A DNA stretch of 64,000 bases, from positions 62,287 to 126,286 of the forward strand of contig NW_004190863.1 in NCBI RefSeq assembly GCF_000224145.3. Reading direction: 5' to 3'. The notes under the pieces are model-generated. The model was not told where the DNA came from. It made no database searches and saw nothing but the letters and a program-made list of their open reading frames with translations. This DNA is from Ciona intestinalis (taxonomy: Eukaryota > Chordata > Ascidiacea > Phlebobranchia > Cionidae). Both the position numbers and the translations under genes were made by a program. Shown one piece after another: positions 34,401 through 47,700 of the stretch (positions within the stretch are counted from its first letter, which is position 1; the number at the start of each line of letters is the position of its first letter).

Positions 34401-37400
34401 AACCATTTTCTTGATGTTTCATTATTGTTTTACTCCAATAGTTAACAGCTACAACAACCTGATCCTTTCGTGTACCGTATATGAACAACACAATTAAACA
34501 ATAACATTCTATTTTTTAACCCAACCCCCCAAAAGAAAAGATGAGATTTTTGTAAACATGATGTTTTAACTGGTAAAAACTTAGTTTTTAACCCAACAAA
34601 CCCCCACAAAATTGACCATTTTGAACACTCACACCAATAAAAAGAAAAACTCACCTTTGTCCAGCATAAGGCACATTAACACCAGCCATGGGAACATCAT
34701 CACAATGAAGTGTGAGAGAAAAGAGAGCNNNNNNNNNNNNNNNNNNNNNNNNNNNNNNNNNNNNNNNNNNNNNNNNNNTGCTCATGGAACAAGAAGAGTA
34801 AAATATAAATACTGGATAAACGAAACAACAAAGGAAACAATATTAAATTAGTCAAACTGTTTTGTACGTTTTTTTGTTATTCTTTTTTATTATTCAATTT
34901 TAAGCACATTGCTTGCTTTGACACAAAATACTGGCTCAATTTAAAATTTGCTAAAAGAACCTTTTCGGAAATTAAATTTTAACATTGAATATGCAATTTA
35001 ATGTATGTATGTATTTTAAGGGTAGACATAGCAAATACCGCACTCATACATAATGGATGTTGGAAAATCACTGATCTGCTTCATATGGCATTTATGAGTA
35101 GGGTGAAAAACAACCATCTATTTAAAGCAGGATAGGAGGAATTATCGGAAAAACACAACAATGATAAGCCTACCACTTAAAAACTACAAAAAATAAAACT
35201 ACAAAAAGACTTGAGTGCATTACTATATAAAACTATCTGAGTTGATGTTTCATTGTACCCCAAATATAGGGATAATGTGTGAGACAATAATGATAAGCTA
35301 ATCACTTAAAAACCATAAAAAAATACAAAAAAATAAAACTACCAAAAAACTCAACTAGGTGTGTCACTATATAAAACTTACTGAGTTGACAGTATAGACT
35401 AAGGTTCATCTCATCCTCAACTATTGGACAAAAAACTACAAAAAAAACAACTTACTGAGTTGGCAGTATGGTTCATCATCATTTGCAGAAGTTGTGGACT
35501 TTGCATTCCCTCCCAATGTTGATAGAATCCCCTCAGACTGACTTGAGTAAATACCCTTGATATTTATCATGGTTGATTTTCGAGTTAAAGTGCTTGGTAA
35601 CTTTCTGGGGAAACCAAGAACTGGGATTGCAATGATGAATAGGATCACCGCACTGATCACAAACCCCAACCACCAAGCCCCAACCCACTGGGGGCTTTCT
35701 GGGACTATGTCATCTGGCCTAGAAAAGGAAATTGGGGGTTAAAAACAGTGGGATATTTTAGCTAAATTGCGGTAACTGATTTTCGGGAAATTTTTACTAA
35801 AATTTCTTTATTTTGGGAAAGTTCTTTGTAAAAATTTACGAGTGTTTGTCTGGGTGTGTGGTCACAGAAAATTTAAAACAGTGGTTAGTCATTTTCACCT
35901 TAATTTAAGCAATTCATTGACATAAAATCTTTGGTAAACGTTTACCAAAATTTCTTAGTACATATTTACGAGAAATTCTCAGTAAACATTTACAAAGTAT
36001 TTGTGTGGGAGTGTGGTGCATGAAAAATTAAAAACAGAGGAATATTTTTGGCTTAAATGGCTGCGGAACAGTTTTTGGCAAAACATTGACAAGAAAATCT
36101 TGGTAAACACATTATATTAAAATTTCTTGGTAAATATTTATAAAAAGGTCTTTGGTAAACATGCTTGAAAGTATTTGTGTGGGTGTATGCTGCAAGAAAA
36201 TTAAAAACAGCTGAATATTTTAGCTAAATTTTGGTAACAGTTTTTGGTTTATTTTCCACAAAATTTCTTGATAAACATTTATAAAAAACTTCTTTGATAA
36301 ACGGTCACGGAAGTATTTGTGTGGGTGTATGCCACAAGAATAAAAACAATGGTATAATTATTTATTTATTACTTTCAGGTAGATAACAGAAGGTTTATTA
36401 AGTTTTTGTAAAATATTTATGAAAACTTCTTGGTAAACAGTAAACGTTCACATTTCTTCGAGAATACTTCAAAAAATTGTTGGCAAATAACAAGTATTCA
36501 CAGAAAATTCTTTGTACAACATTTACATTTCTTAGTAAATATCCTAGCACTGTTTGTGTGGGTGTATGGCAGTGGCCTAGGGGCAGTGTTTACAGAATAC
36601 TGACTACATTACTCTTTATATGATTGCACCACTACATTCTATTATATGAGACCATGAGGCATAATAAGAAAAAGCTGATTTTGCTTAATTCAGATTGTAT
36701 AGCCGCCAGGTTCAATGTACAACAAAATCATTTAGGTTTTACACAAGTATTCTAAATTGACCGAACTTATTTAAGCAATGTTATTTCAACAAAGTGGCAT
36801 ACCAGCAAAATATTAACACATTTTATAAATTTTGTTGTACATTGAACCTGGCTACTATACATCTAAAATGAGAAAAACCAGCATTTTCTTATTATGTTTT
36901 ATAGTCTTATACATACAGAATGTAGTGGTGCAATGGATTCTTAAGGCATCCTATACCATACACACATAGGCGTCCAACTTTTGAAAAGTCAAAGCACCCA
37001 TAAGTTTTAAAATACAAAAGTTTTTGCCAGCGAAAGCACAAACATTTTTTTCTTGTCACATTTTTAGCTTTTATTTGGGAAAAAGATTGATCATTGCACT
37101 ATCACCACTGTATAGTGTTTATTTTAAGACATGTTTGTAAGATAGGCTATTAAAATGTTTATGCATTTATACTGGGTACTCATGGGTCATCTGATTAATT
37201 TTTAGGGTATATACGCAAACACGTATACCTTGTATAGAGTATACCCATGTAATGTTAGGCGCATATGCATAAAGACACTGCCCCGAAAATGAAAGCATAG
37301 TACAATAAACATTAGGAGATAAGGGACTTTTTCTCTCTTTTTTCTGCAGGTAAAACCTTTTTTAGGGTAAAGTTCCATCCCTTGCATACCCATGTTAGGC

Positions 37401-40400
37401 GCCTATGCATACACACACGGAAGGGCAAGTACAGTACAATGAACAGTAATAGGAAGTAATAGGCACTCACGTCACTCCAATTTCCGTAAATATCTTGAGT
37501 AATTGACCACCAAGTATGAAACCACATGCTGGACCAATGAGAGACCCCATGTAATAAATGCCTGAACATAAATATAAAGTTATTTTCCAAAAAAATGTTT
37601 CGATTTATCAAAATGAGTATAAATTTATTGCCCCAAAAATGTTTTGATTTAGTGCAAATTAATATAAAACTATTGCCCAAAATTGTTACGGTTTTGCAAA
37701 AATAAATATGTACAGAAGTATTGCCAAAAAATTGTTATGGTTTAGCAAAATAAATATAAAATTATTGCCCTAAAAAATGTTAAGATGCAGCAAAGTTAGT
37801 GCTGTAATGAATGATTAAAAGGTAATGAAAAGTTAAACAGGAACATTTTCTATAGACTACATTTTTGTTTATACCAGTTGAAAAATGATTTACATTATGC
37901 CTGGTAGCAGAAGTAACAGAACATTTTCTTTAATCTGTCAATAAAAGTTTAAGAAAATTTACAACTTTTTTACAATTGTCAACAAGTGATTTTATTGGAA
38001 TAAACAGGTAGATGTTAAACAACATAAAATATGGTATTGGAAATTGGAATATATATAAAAACAAATTCGTTTTGTGTCATTTTCCACTGTATCAAAACAA
38101 ATTAGCAATGAAACAACAAGAAAATCCATAAACATTTAATTCTTTAATGAATTTAAATTTTCTTTTATTGGATTATAAAAATGTGGTTTCACATCATTTG
38201 CGAGCGTAGGATATTAAAACACAATAGCAACGTTGTATAAAGTATAAATCAGTTCTGGTACGACGGTTCCCTGTTACTTCTGCTACCAGGCATAATGTAA
38301 ATAATCTTTTAATGGCTCATCTGATATGAAAATTGTGGTATACTTCCGACAATCATCAGACAAGGCTTCCTACGGAAAATTCCAATTTTTCATACCAGAT
38401 GAGCGGTTTTAAGCTTTTTTAAGTATTAATAATACCTATATACACTGGGTAGACTTGTGGATCCACACTTTCATCTATGAATGTAACAGCAAGAACTGCC
38501 AGTGGTGTACAACCAATGCCGGATAAAAGTTGTCCAAATAAAAAGACGTATTTCATTTGGTTTATAGAGAAATAAGGTCCAAGTATTCTTTGTCTCATTT
38601 CACATTCATCTGCGAACAGAGTTGAATGAATTATTTAAACATGGCATTAAGCCGCTAATTGCAATCACTTGTCAAATGTAAATTATGACCACAATCCTAG
38701 TAGCCTGTGCTGTTAAGACTCAGCACTTAAGGTGGAAAATCAATGCTACTTGGACAGTTTACCAAGCACTGATAACGCTGCACTAATTTCAACATTCAAT
38801 AAATCAATGGTAAAAACTACATAGCATGAAATTGTTCTGAGAAATGCAATAAAAACATTACAAGTTCACTAGAAATGGTTACCCAGGGGAATTATGTTAA
38901 GATATGAAAACAAAGAAATGAATTTCAAAAATTTAAATTGTAATTTCCTATTTAAGTAAAACCGCTAATTCATAAACACGAAACAAATTAGTAAACCGTT
39001 TCTTTTTCCCTGAGGTTCTATTTACTATCAGTGACAAACTGACATACAGATAACCAAATATATAGTAGGGTGGGAAAGACACCGTTAATACATACTATTC
39101 AAATATTCTGATCAAGTTTTATTCAATTAACAACGGCCTATATGGAAGTCGTGAGGATACGGTTTTATAATTCTTTAAATGTTCTTTGTTTACTACCTAA
39201 GGAGACGAGGAAATAGAATGAAAAGGTGTCCTATCTTTTCCCACCCTACTATAAATATACATAATAGAAGACATTGCTCATACCTTTTATTGGATTTGCA
39301 TAATCTTCTTTATTTGAAGGCACATAATCCGCATGGCACATCGTAATTCGTGTGGTCTGGAACAAAATTATGTAAAGTGATGAAATACTGCCTTAAAGCC
39401 TTTATATATATATATAAATACAACAACAATACATGTTAATGATACATCAATAATTGGCTTTATTTTAAACAGATGAAAAATATACTTCTCTGGGGCTGTA
39501 GTATGATCAAACAAAAATTGTGTATATTTTTATTATTTATATATGTGCAGTCAGACTCAGAATTATAATTTTTTTTCCCAAAGTTTTACTGAATTGTTTA
39601 GATTCAAAACATTAAATGGGCTACTTCCGATAGTACCAAAGAAACTTAGAAAAATAAGCATGAAGTTACAGTCAGTAATCACTAATCAGTATTTATTTTG
39701 AATGCTATAGATTTTGAATTAATAACAGTCATTTCATATTATGTGGTATTGTGCTACCTGCCAACCATGAAATGATACCTCTCATTAAACTAATTCTATA
39801 TCATATAAATAATATATATAAATATACCCGAATGCTCATACAATTAAGGAACACAATGAGCATTCTAAACAACTAATAGAGGTTTACTGCACTAATGAAT
39901 TAATGAAACAATCTCAATTTAAATGTTTTAACAAGCATGAAACATAAATCAATCACATTTCAACTAAAACAATCATATTTTTTAAATACACCAAACAAAA
40001 AATTAGGGACTTAACAGAATTACAAATTCTAAGCTCATAAAAGTACATTTGTGTGTAAACTTATCATTAAAAGTGGGACATGTTTAGGTATAAACAAACA
40101 AAGAAGTATGTATGTAACTTCAAGTATTATAACCCAATTTACATTAAGAACCTGGTGCTACGAAAATGAAACGGACAAAAATCAAGTCCAATCAATTGTA
40201 TAATCAAAGATATATATTTGCCTAAATGGCACCGTCCGTCTCCTATTCAAACTTATTCAAACACCTGTTTTCACTACATTATTTAAGGATCTGGTGCTAC
40301 GTAAATGTAACAGACAAAAATCGTCCAACCAATTGTATAATAAAAGATATGTATTTGCCTAAATGGTATCATCAGTCTTTTATATTCAAATATATTCAAA

Positions 40401-42742
40401 CTTACATTATTTTCACTGTCATTGAGCCAGCTTGCAGGAATTCCTTCCTTGTATTCATAAGGACCTGTAAGGAAATGTGGCAAGGCAAGAACCAATGAAC
40501 CAAGACTTGTGAGTATTAATCCAATACCAATCCATCTTGGCTTATGACCTTTTCCACCTGGAACACAAAAAGGATAAAGGTAGAAAAAATGATGTAATAT
40601 GACAATAACAGTTGTTGGAATATGAAAAATATTTTATAATTTTATTTATGTACCCATATTTTTTATAATTATGATAAATATTTTTTTAAATGTAAAAAGT
40701 ATTTTTCAAATAAGAAAATTAGTATTTTTAAATGTTAAGTATTTTTTACACACAAAAAGTATTTTTTTAAGAAAATTATTTTAAATTTTAAAGGCTTATA
40801 TATATATATATATAGGCTTTATATTTAAACATAAAAAAATGTTTCTGCCCTAATAATATAACAAAACATTTTATGTTAATTGCTTTAGCTTTTCCAGTTG
40901 TTGCATGTTGTACAAATTAATTATTAAGTTGTAAAACAATTTACACTATTGTGGAAAATAGACTGGGAATGGTATTATTGAAATATCAGGCATTCATCAA
41001 TCATCATATCATATAACAATCACATTAAGTGGCGTAACCTTTACCACTCTGGCAATCTACTATGTATATCTAATGTATAGCATTAGCAGTATGCCAGTAT
41101 GTGTATGTAATGAATGAAATGAATGAAACTTTCTTTATCCTCGCAAGGCTGGAAAACGACAGTCATTATAACACGAGTGTTCTGTTTAATACACCTCGTG
41201 CCAGCTTACGAGTTACCATATATGATACTTTGTGGGTGACTATGATTTTTCTTTTAAATGTTTATAATGTATGCTATTGCTATATCAGTGTGTGGCAGTA
41301 GTTTTGATTTTAAATATTACTATAAACCATTTATTGTATAAGGGCATGCAGGACCAAGACGTTTAACAATATTGATTTATTTTAAAGCTTCAAGAAATGT
41401 TGAAACTATTTCTATCCTGGATACCACCTTAATTACAAATAGCATTACATAGCACGATTTTCTTTTAACAAAACAAAATGGTATTTCAACATGACCCCTT
41501 TGAATGCGAACCTAAAAAGTTTAACACAACCTATATGAAAATAAGTCTGGATCATTTCAATGAGAACCCACAACAATTTAAACTCAACCTGTATATACCA
41601 ATCATACAGATTAAAATAAACAAGAATTCATAGACCTAACATTTTCTTGCCTAGGGTGACATGTCACCAAAATATTAAAATAGGTGTGACATCATAATTA
41701 TACTTTAGCAGCCTAATTTAGGCCAAAAACGCTTTTACTCTGCTGTTAGTTGTCTATAGAACCAAGCAGATCCAAAGTAAACAACACATTAATCAATAAA
41801 GTTCCCTATGTTTTTCAATTATGAATTTAATTGCATTTTAGCAATATCAACCCCATATTTTGTGCAAAATTTAAAAATCGTTATTTTCGTTAAATGTTAA
41901 ACCGTTCATCCAGCGAAACCAAAGTATACAGCTATGAGTGTAATGTAAATGTATTTTAGCAATGTCACCCTGGATTTTGTGCAAAATTCAAAAACGTTAT
42001 TTCTGTGAAAGAAACGTTACGCAAAATATATTAAACAAGCTTTTTACCAAGGTAACTGATGGGTAGAAGAGTTAAGCAGCCAGCGATGTCGTAACCACTG
42101 ACAATTAAACCGGATTCGGAACTTAACAAGTTGAATCTTCTTTCTATTGAAGTGATGCTAAGCTGAAGGAAAAATATTGAATCAAAAATAAAATATAGAT
42201 CAACTGTGGTTACAGAAATATGTATATATATGTATTGTTTTTAAGTCAGCAACTATTTATTATATTAATTACAATCTTCAGATACTATGAATGAATCTAA
42301 CTTGCTTTATTTATGCATAACCAGAAAACGACAGTCGTTATAACCTAAAACATTGGATTTTGTTTTGTTTTTAGGGTTCATTTAATATAACTCATTAATA
42401 TTTTTTTATGTGTGCCTGATGATTTAGACAACCTATATATATTAAGTATGTATAGTTATATTGGTACACTGGAAAAATATATACCGTGTACAAAAGTTAA
42501 TACAAATCAAGTTGAACATGTAATACCTTTAGNNGTCCATTTATGATGACACCCTGNATGGTATTTGCGAGAGTAAGCAACACAAGAAAAGCTTTTGCAT
42601 TGTTCATTACTTGCTGTAAGCATCTTGGTTGAAAAATTCCCCAGCCAAATAAATATATGGGTGACGGATTGAGCTTCACAGTTTTAGCATTTGCGTTGAC
42701 ATTTTCGGTAGTAGCTCCAGATTGGCATGGCTCAGTGCTCAT
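31490..42742 (-). CDS. Solute carrier organic anion transporter (OATP family)
   Basis: Thirteen exons are visible on the minus strand: 42742-42527, 42162-42048, 40557-40406, 39356-39284, 38609-38436, 37561-37471, 35718-35456, gap-34654, 33159-32997, 32891-32825, 32447-32321, 32012-31790 and 31600-31490. Phases were checked through 35456. OATPs are 12-span plasma-membrane carriers for amphipathic anions. Evidence includes LLTLANT with QGVIING (TM1), [17 protein letters not shown] (TM2), the family signature [13 protein letters not shown], and PRKLP. The extracellular Cys-rich Kazal-like loop has [20 protein letters not shown]. The tail is [15 protein letters not shown] before a short C-terminus. 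The exon(s) for the middle spans probably fall in the gap at 34729-34778, and two small N runs hit exon 1. Subfamily is undecided. Confidence 0.93.
31625..31760 (+). mobile_element. SINE, last SLCO intron
   Basis: Forward, diverged copy. It starts close to the acceptor side of the last exon on the minus strand. Confidence 0.55.
32645..32690. mobile_element. Solo end of the 37878-38320 element family, SLCO intron
   Basis: TATTATGCCTGGTAGCAGAA is followed by ATAACAGAAC, matching the left end of the complete element. Confidence 0.65.
33650..33680. mobile_element. MITE left-end fragment, SLCO intron
   Basis: TAGTAGGGTGGGGGAAAGACA is preceded by the same TTTTTTTAGTA flank as the complete copy 270 bases on, so flank and end were duplicated together. 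Confidence 0.65.
33921..34119. mobile_element. Palindromic MITE, SLCO intron
   Basis: Complete copy with both ends. Confidence 0.85.
34729..34778. other. Assembly gap (50 N) in the SLCO gene
   Basis: Cuts the exon at 34654 and probably hides the exon(s) for the middle membrane spans. Confidence 0.9.
35735..36570. repeat. Diverged tandem repeat, about five ~160-bp units, SLCO intron 6
   Basis: Each unit has AAAAACAG with a TATTTT word, several TTGGTAAACATTT words, and closes with TTTGTGTGGGTGTATGG or a variant. Unit ends lie near 35865, 36020, 36188, 36335 and 36570. Confidence 0.7.
36624..36934. mobile_element. Foldback (MITE-like) element, SLCO intron 6
   Basis: Left arm words TTGCACCACTACATTCT, CATAATAAGAAAA and CCAGGTTCAATGTACAACAA recur in reverse complement in the right arm. 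Arms are about 115 bp and enclose a short loop. Confidence 0.8.
37878..38320. mobile_element. ~440-bp element with ~37-bp terminal inverted repeats, SLCO intron 5
   Basis: The left end contains TTTACATTATGCCTGGTAGC and AGAAGTAACAG. The right end contains the exact complements (CTGTTACTTCTGCTACCAGG, CATAATGTAAA). The interior is AT-rich and non-coding. Confidence 0.75.
39062..39252. mobile_element. Palindromic MITE, SLCO intron 4
   Basis: Complete copy. It lies 31 bases from the donor side of exon 39284-39356. Confidence 0.85.
40065..40395. repeat. Dispersed repeat with internal dimer (copy 2), SLCO intron
   Basis: Same start and end words as the 8300-8610 copy. The CTGGTGCTACG segment appears twice (about 40151 and 40291). 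Confidence 0.7.
41108..41245 (-). mobile_element. SINE fragment, SLCO intron 2
   Basis: Reverse 3' half with the AACGACAGTCATTATAACAC core. Confidence 0.65.
42290..42435 (-). mobile_element. SINE fragment, SLCO intron 1
   Basis: Reverse 3' half, diverged after the GACAGTCGTTATAACC core. Confidence 0.6.
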
Positions 42743-43599
42743 GCTTTAGCTTTAAAAACTTGTTAAAACTAAGTATTTAAACGATGAATTCTACACAATC
42801 AAACCGAATCCATATTCCAAATCTGAAAGACACAATTGCAGAAGATTTTTATTAAAAATATGCAACTGCAATAAAAATAAAAGCGGGAACCGCTATCCCT
42901 TTTTAACGTACCCGGTAAACAAACTAGAACCGGATACAATCTGAACCTCCTTCAACTTGTAAACAGAACGTGGAACTTCTTCTCCCGCTCAGTGTTTTTA
43001 TTTTGACTCTTTATCCCCAACTGGCGGCCAATGAAATGTCAAAACAGAAATATAGGTTTGAGTTTTGTGGGGTGTGCGTTACTTAGAGTTTTTCATTGTA
43101 AAGTAGTAGTAATTGCACTTTTTTCAATTGCAATTTAGCCGTAAAAATGCATAAAAAGATTGCACAACAAAATTTTGCGAGAAATTAGGGGAATTCCGTA
43201 TAAACCGGTCACCACCAAAAAGATTACATAGGTCTGCGAGGTGACTCGTAAACGTATAATTCAGACAACCTATAAGATCAATAGGGTGGTGCATTTTCTA
43301 TACAGATTAATTTTATACAAAAATAGCCATTAGACCTAAAGCCCTTCCGGCATTTGCATATAAAACCCGTCACGTTATATTGATTGAAATTTTATCTTTT
43401 AGAGACACTTTGTATGGAACAGTATTCATAAAGATCCCATTACTTGACCTATAATACAGAAAATGTCGCAGGGTTACATGTATGTAGTGTCGACTTAAAC
43501 AGATATGTTTCTATAATTATTTTATTTCCAAGAAAGCAATATCGCTGAAGTACTATGACGCATTTTAACAAAGATTGTATATACATTGTTTGATATACA

Positions 43600-43795
43600 G
43601 TAGGATAGGGGGAGATTGGACACCTTTACCATATAATATCCAAATATCACGATCGTGTTTTAAACAACTAACAACGGTCTATATGGGAGTCGTGAGGATA
43701 CGGTTTTATATTTCTTTGAGTGTTCTTTGTTTACTACCGAATAGAACAGGTAAATTTAATAAAAAAGTTTCCCACCTCCCCCCCACCATACTATA
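43600..43795. mobile_element. Palindromic MITE, intergenic
   Basis: Complete copy, slightly diverged left end. Confidence 0.85.
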
Positions 43796-44225
43796 TTGTT
43801 TTAGAATGCGTTGTATATTTTCATATTGTTCAATGCACAATCCACAGAAACACTATAATTTTCAAATAAATCAGTAATAAAAATACTGCTCAAAATGAAT
43901 TTTTAAAAAACGTTACACTTGTACAGTGTAGACATACATTTCAACATACAAGCGTAGTATACGTGACGGTAGCATAGCTCTAATACTTAATCGATGATAT
44001 ATGTACACCAATCGTTGCGAGGAATTTTAGCGGTAGTAACTTACATCATGAAACATATCAAGAACCAAACTCTATGACGAACTTCCTGATACAACGACTG
44101 ATCTTTTGTCATCGTTGTTTAATCTATAATAAGCGGATGAGTATCGTACAGAAGCGCAAATATACTGACATTTTTAGGAGTTTTTAAAGCGAATCGCTTT
44201 TTTAATGCGAAATTACAGTCTATAT

Positions 44226-44403
44226 AGTAGGGCGGGGGATGATGGGACATATATTTATTCTGTTTTTAGTCCTATTTGGTAGATAAAAAGAATTAATAAA
44301 CCGTATCCTCACGACTCCCATAGACCGTTGTTAATTGTTTAACACACGATCGGGATATTTAGATGTTATGTGCTAAAGATGTCCCATCTTACCCCACTCT
44401 GCT
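44226..44403. mobile_element. Palindromic MITE upstream of the GPCR gene
   Basis: Complete copy, about 340 bases before the start codon. Confidence 0.85.
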
Positions 44404-44493
44404 ATATATAGTTGATAGAACATAGGTGTATGTACGCGAAAGTCGCAATAGCATAGTTTCCAAAACTTCAAATTAAATTTCTAAATGAATGAA

Positions 44494-44546
44494 TATTATT
44501 ATTATGTACATTTAAAGTATATATACTTTAATAATAATAATATGTA
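44494..44546. repeat. AT-rich perfect palindrome
   Basis: The core TAAAGTATATATACTTTA is self-complementary and is flanked by ATT and AAT triplet arms. It lies about 200 bp upstream of the GPCR start. Confidence 0.6.
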
Positions 44547-44739
44547 TATAGTATATTTTATATATATAGTCTGTCTTAATGCCGCCTCCTTTTTTTATTT
44601 GCAAACGCATATATTAGCAAAATACGGCTTTTTGCATTTGTTGAAACTTTTGTTTGTGATTTGTTTAGAAAATATCATATTGTTAGCAGATATTATAAAA
44701 TATTAGATAAAGGCATTTGTTATTGAAAATTTAAATACG

Positions 44740-47700
44740 ATGATCAAAAAACTGATACAGCTTGTTCTGTTGATTGTTCTTCTTGACCAAGCAGGAGGTA
44801 AAATAATTTTCACATAGTGTTTTTTTTTAATGATGTTATACTCTATTATGGATTTTGTAGTCTCGCTTTTATTTAAAATTTTAAATAAACCTATGGTACG
44901 CTATATACAGTACGGTGGGGTAATATGGGACACTTCAGTACATAACACTCAAATATCCCGATCGTGTTTTAAACAATTAACAACGGTCTATGGAAGTCGT
45001 GAGAATACGTTTTTTATAATTTTTTTGAATTTTCTTTGTTTACTACCAAATGGAAAGAAAAAATGTAATAAAAGGGTGTCCTATCTTCCCCCTACCCTAT
45101 ATATATACTATAGTTCTATAAATATTCCTTGTTACCATATGGGACGAAAAATGAAATAAAACGTGTCTCATCTTACCCCAACCTACTATATGTTCTTTTA
45201 AATAAAACACTATATCTGACTTTTTAGGTGTTACTTACGATTGTGCGTGCAATCAGGACGGAAAAGTGTGCATGCGTACAGGGTACCTTGTGAAAGGAAC
45301 TTTTGAAGAATGGCAGAAGTGCAACAACTACAACGATTGCGGAGACTGGAGCGACGAGAAAAACTGCACAGAAACTTGCATGGATCGAAACATGACAACG
45401 TGCGACTGTCACTTAACTGGCGACTGCCCAGTTCAAGGTTTGCTGTACCACGACCCGTGTTATAGCAAAATTCAAACTTGTAATGGCTGGAATGATTGTG
45501 GCGATTGGAGCGACGAAAAGAACTGCAACTACACCTGCAATTCTAACCAGATCGCCTGTGAGTGTAATTCGAATGGGAGCGGGTGTTTGCCAGCAAAGGA
45601 AGGTTATATATCGCACTGTTTCACGGAGAACGAAATATGCAATTCGAAACCTGTGTGTACAGATTGGACAGACGAGAAAAACTGCTCCTGTAGGAATTCG
45701 GAATTTAACTGTGGTTGCATTTTAGGCAACTGCACTTCTAGAAACGGTTGTGTTTCAAAAGAGAATATTTTAAACGGTAAATTTGAGTGTGCGGATAAAT
45801 CTGACGAACCTTGTAAGATAAAAAGGTTTTCTGTTGGACGAACTTTGCCTTACTACGGGCGACAGAAAACTGAAACGACACAAGGTGTTGTATATCAGTG
45901 TGAGGATGTAGAATCGTACAACTACTTTCAGCAGCTGAAACAAATTGCAAATAGATCTTTGAAATGCCGCCGTGTCAATGTTTTTCGACAAAACTCAGCG
46001 GACACCACAGTTCAATGGTGGTGCGTAGATTCGAATATTAATGAAAACGAACTTCTGCTTTGCAAGAATGAACAATTTGTCCTTGCTTCGAATCTATGTG
46101 ACGCATACCCCGATTGCAGTGACGGTACCGATGAAGTTTTTAACTTCCCCGGCTTCAAGTGCAAATCAAACTTCCGACATCATCAGAACCGAGTTTGGGT
46201 TGTGCCTCAATCGAACTTATTTTACAGCAACAATTATTGTACTAGCGAGACAGACCGTTGTTTTGTTGATGGGAAATTGAACTGTTTTCAGTGTCATGAC
46301 GATCAGAAAATGCTTATATCAACTAAGCAAGTATGCGACGGTGTAATTGATTGTTACGATCTATCTGACGAGTGCTACTGCTCAAACAGAACAGTATGCT
46401 ATGCAGTATTGGGCAACTCTAGAAGCGAATGTCCTATAGGTAAAATGCTATGTAATGGTATCTGCATGGATAATCAAATGGTGATTTGTAATACATCTCT
46501 GAACTGCGATAATCACGCAAACACAAAGCACTGCACAGCTGAAAAAGAAGTCCAAACAAGCGGTATTGGTCATGGAATCGGTCATGTTTTTTGTGCCACC
46601 GATCGTTTGGGTATGATGTACACAAATGCGACTCTATGCGATGGTATACCAGAATGCTACAGTCGCGAAGACGAGTGCAATATCGGATGTAAGAATGAGT
46701 CAAAATTTTGTGCCTACCATATTTATTGCCATACAAATGAAACAACTCCAGTAAAACCTGAAGGGATCCTGTTAAAAAAACGACAGTACTGCGACGGCTA
46801 CCCTGCGAATAAAAGGCCTGATTTATCCTGCAAAGAAGGTTTTGATGAGTTGAATTGTCCCCACCGGTTTACGTGCAAAAATCGGACCCAAGGACGTTTG
46901 AATATCGACGATGACCAAGTATGCGACGGAAAACTCGACTGTGAGGACGGATCGGATGAAACAGAAAGCCTCTGCTCCGAAACGCGGTTTTATTGTCTAA
47001 ATAAAAGACCCCTTTCCGTCCCTATGAGTGATGTTGAAAACGGTATCAAAGATTGTGAAGACAACAGCGACGAATGCCCTACGTTTACGGAAAAGGCTGG
47101 CTTTGTTTCTTCTGCACAAGACTTGGTTGGAGGTGATTTTTTAAGAGCTTGGTTATGGATATTAGGAATATTTTCTTTAGTCGCCAATTTCATAGTATTC
47201 GGGACCACCGTTTATCAATTAAAAAGTTGGCACCTTGAGCCTCTGAAAAAAGCGTTTACCTTTTTCATTTTTAACATAGCGGTCTCTGATTTGTTCATGA
47301 GTGTGTACTTGCTGGGAATATCAATCAAGGGGGTACAGTACTCTGGAAGATATTGCTATCATGACGTGGAATGGAGATGTAGCGTTGCCTGTTCTATATT
47401 AGGTGCATTCTCTATTATTTCAAGCACTGTATCAGCATTGCTACTGGCCTTAATGGCGACGTTTCGTTTGGTTTCAGTTTACAACCCAATTAAGATGGGC
47501 AGTGTTAAAACTACCACGTTCGTAATGCCGGTTGTTTTTATTTGGATTCTTGGCCTTGTTTTGGCATTTCTACCGCTGGTACCGCTTAATTCAGGTTACT
47601 TTGTCAACTCAGTTTGGTTACGAAACTATTTCTTTCCAAAGCAAGAGATCACAAAACTTGAATTACTTGGCCTTGTTCATCGTGTACCTCTATTCATGTC

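Larger units (their letters stand above)
42743..44739. other. Gene-free stretch between divergent SLCO and LDLa-GPCR genes
   Basis: It holds two MITE copies (43600-43795, 44226-44403) and otherwise AT-rich DNA. It must contain the start regions of both genes. No clear core promoter was recognised. Confidence 0.5.

Noticed and set aside
45224-46745. Open frames on the minus strand across the GPCR ectodomain
   Set aside because: They are reverse-strand shadows of Cys-rich LDLa coding sequence with no family signal.
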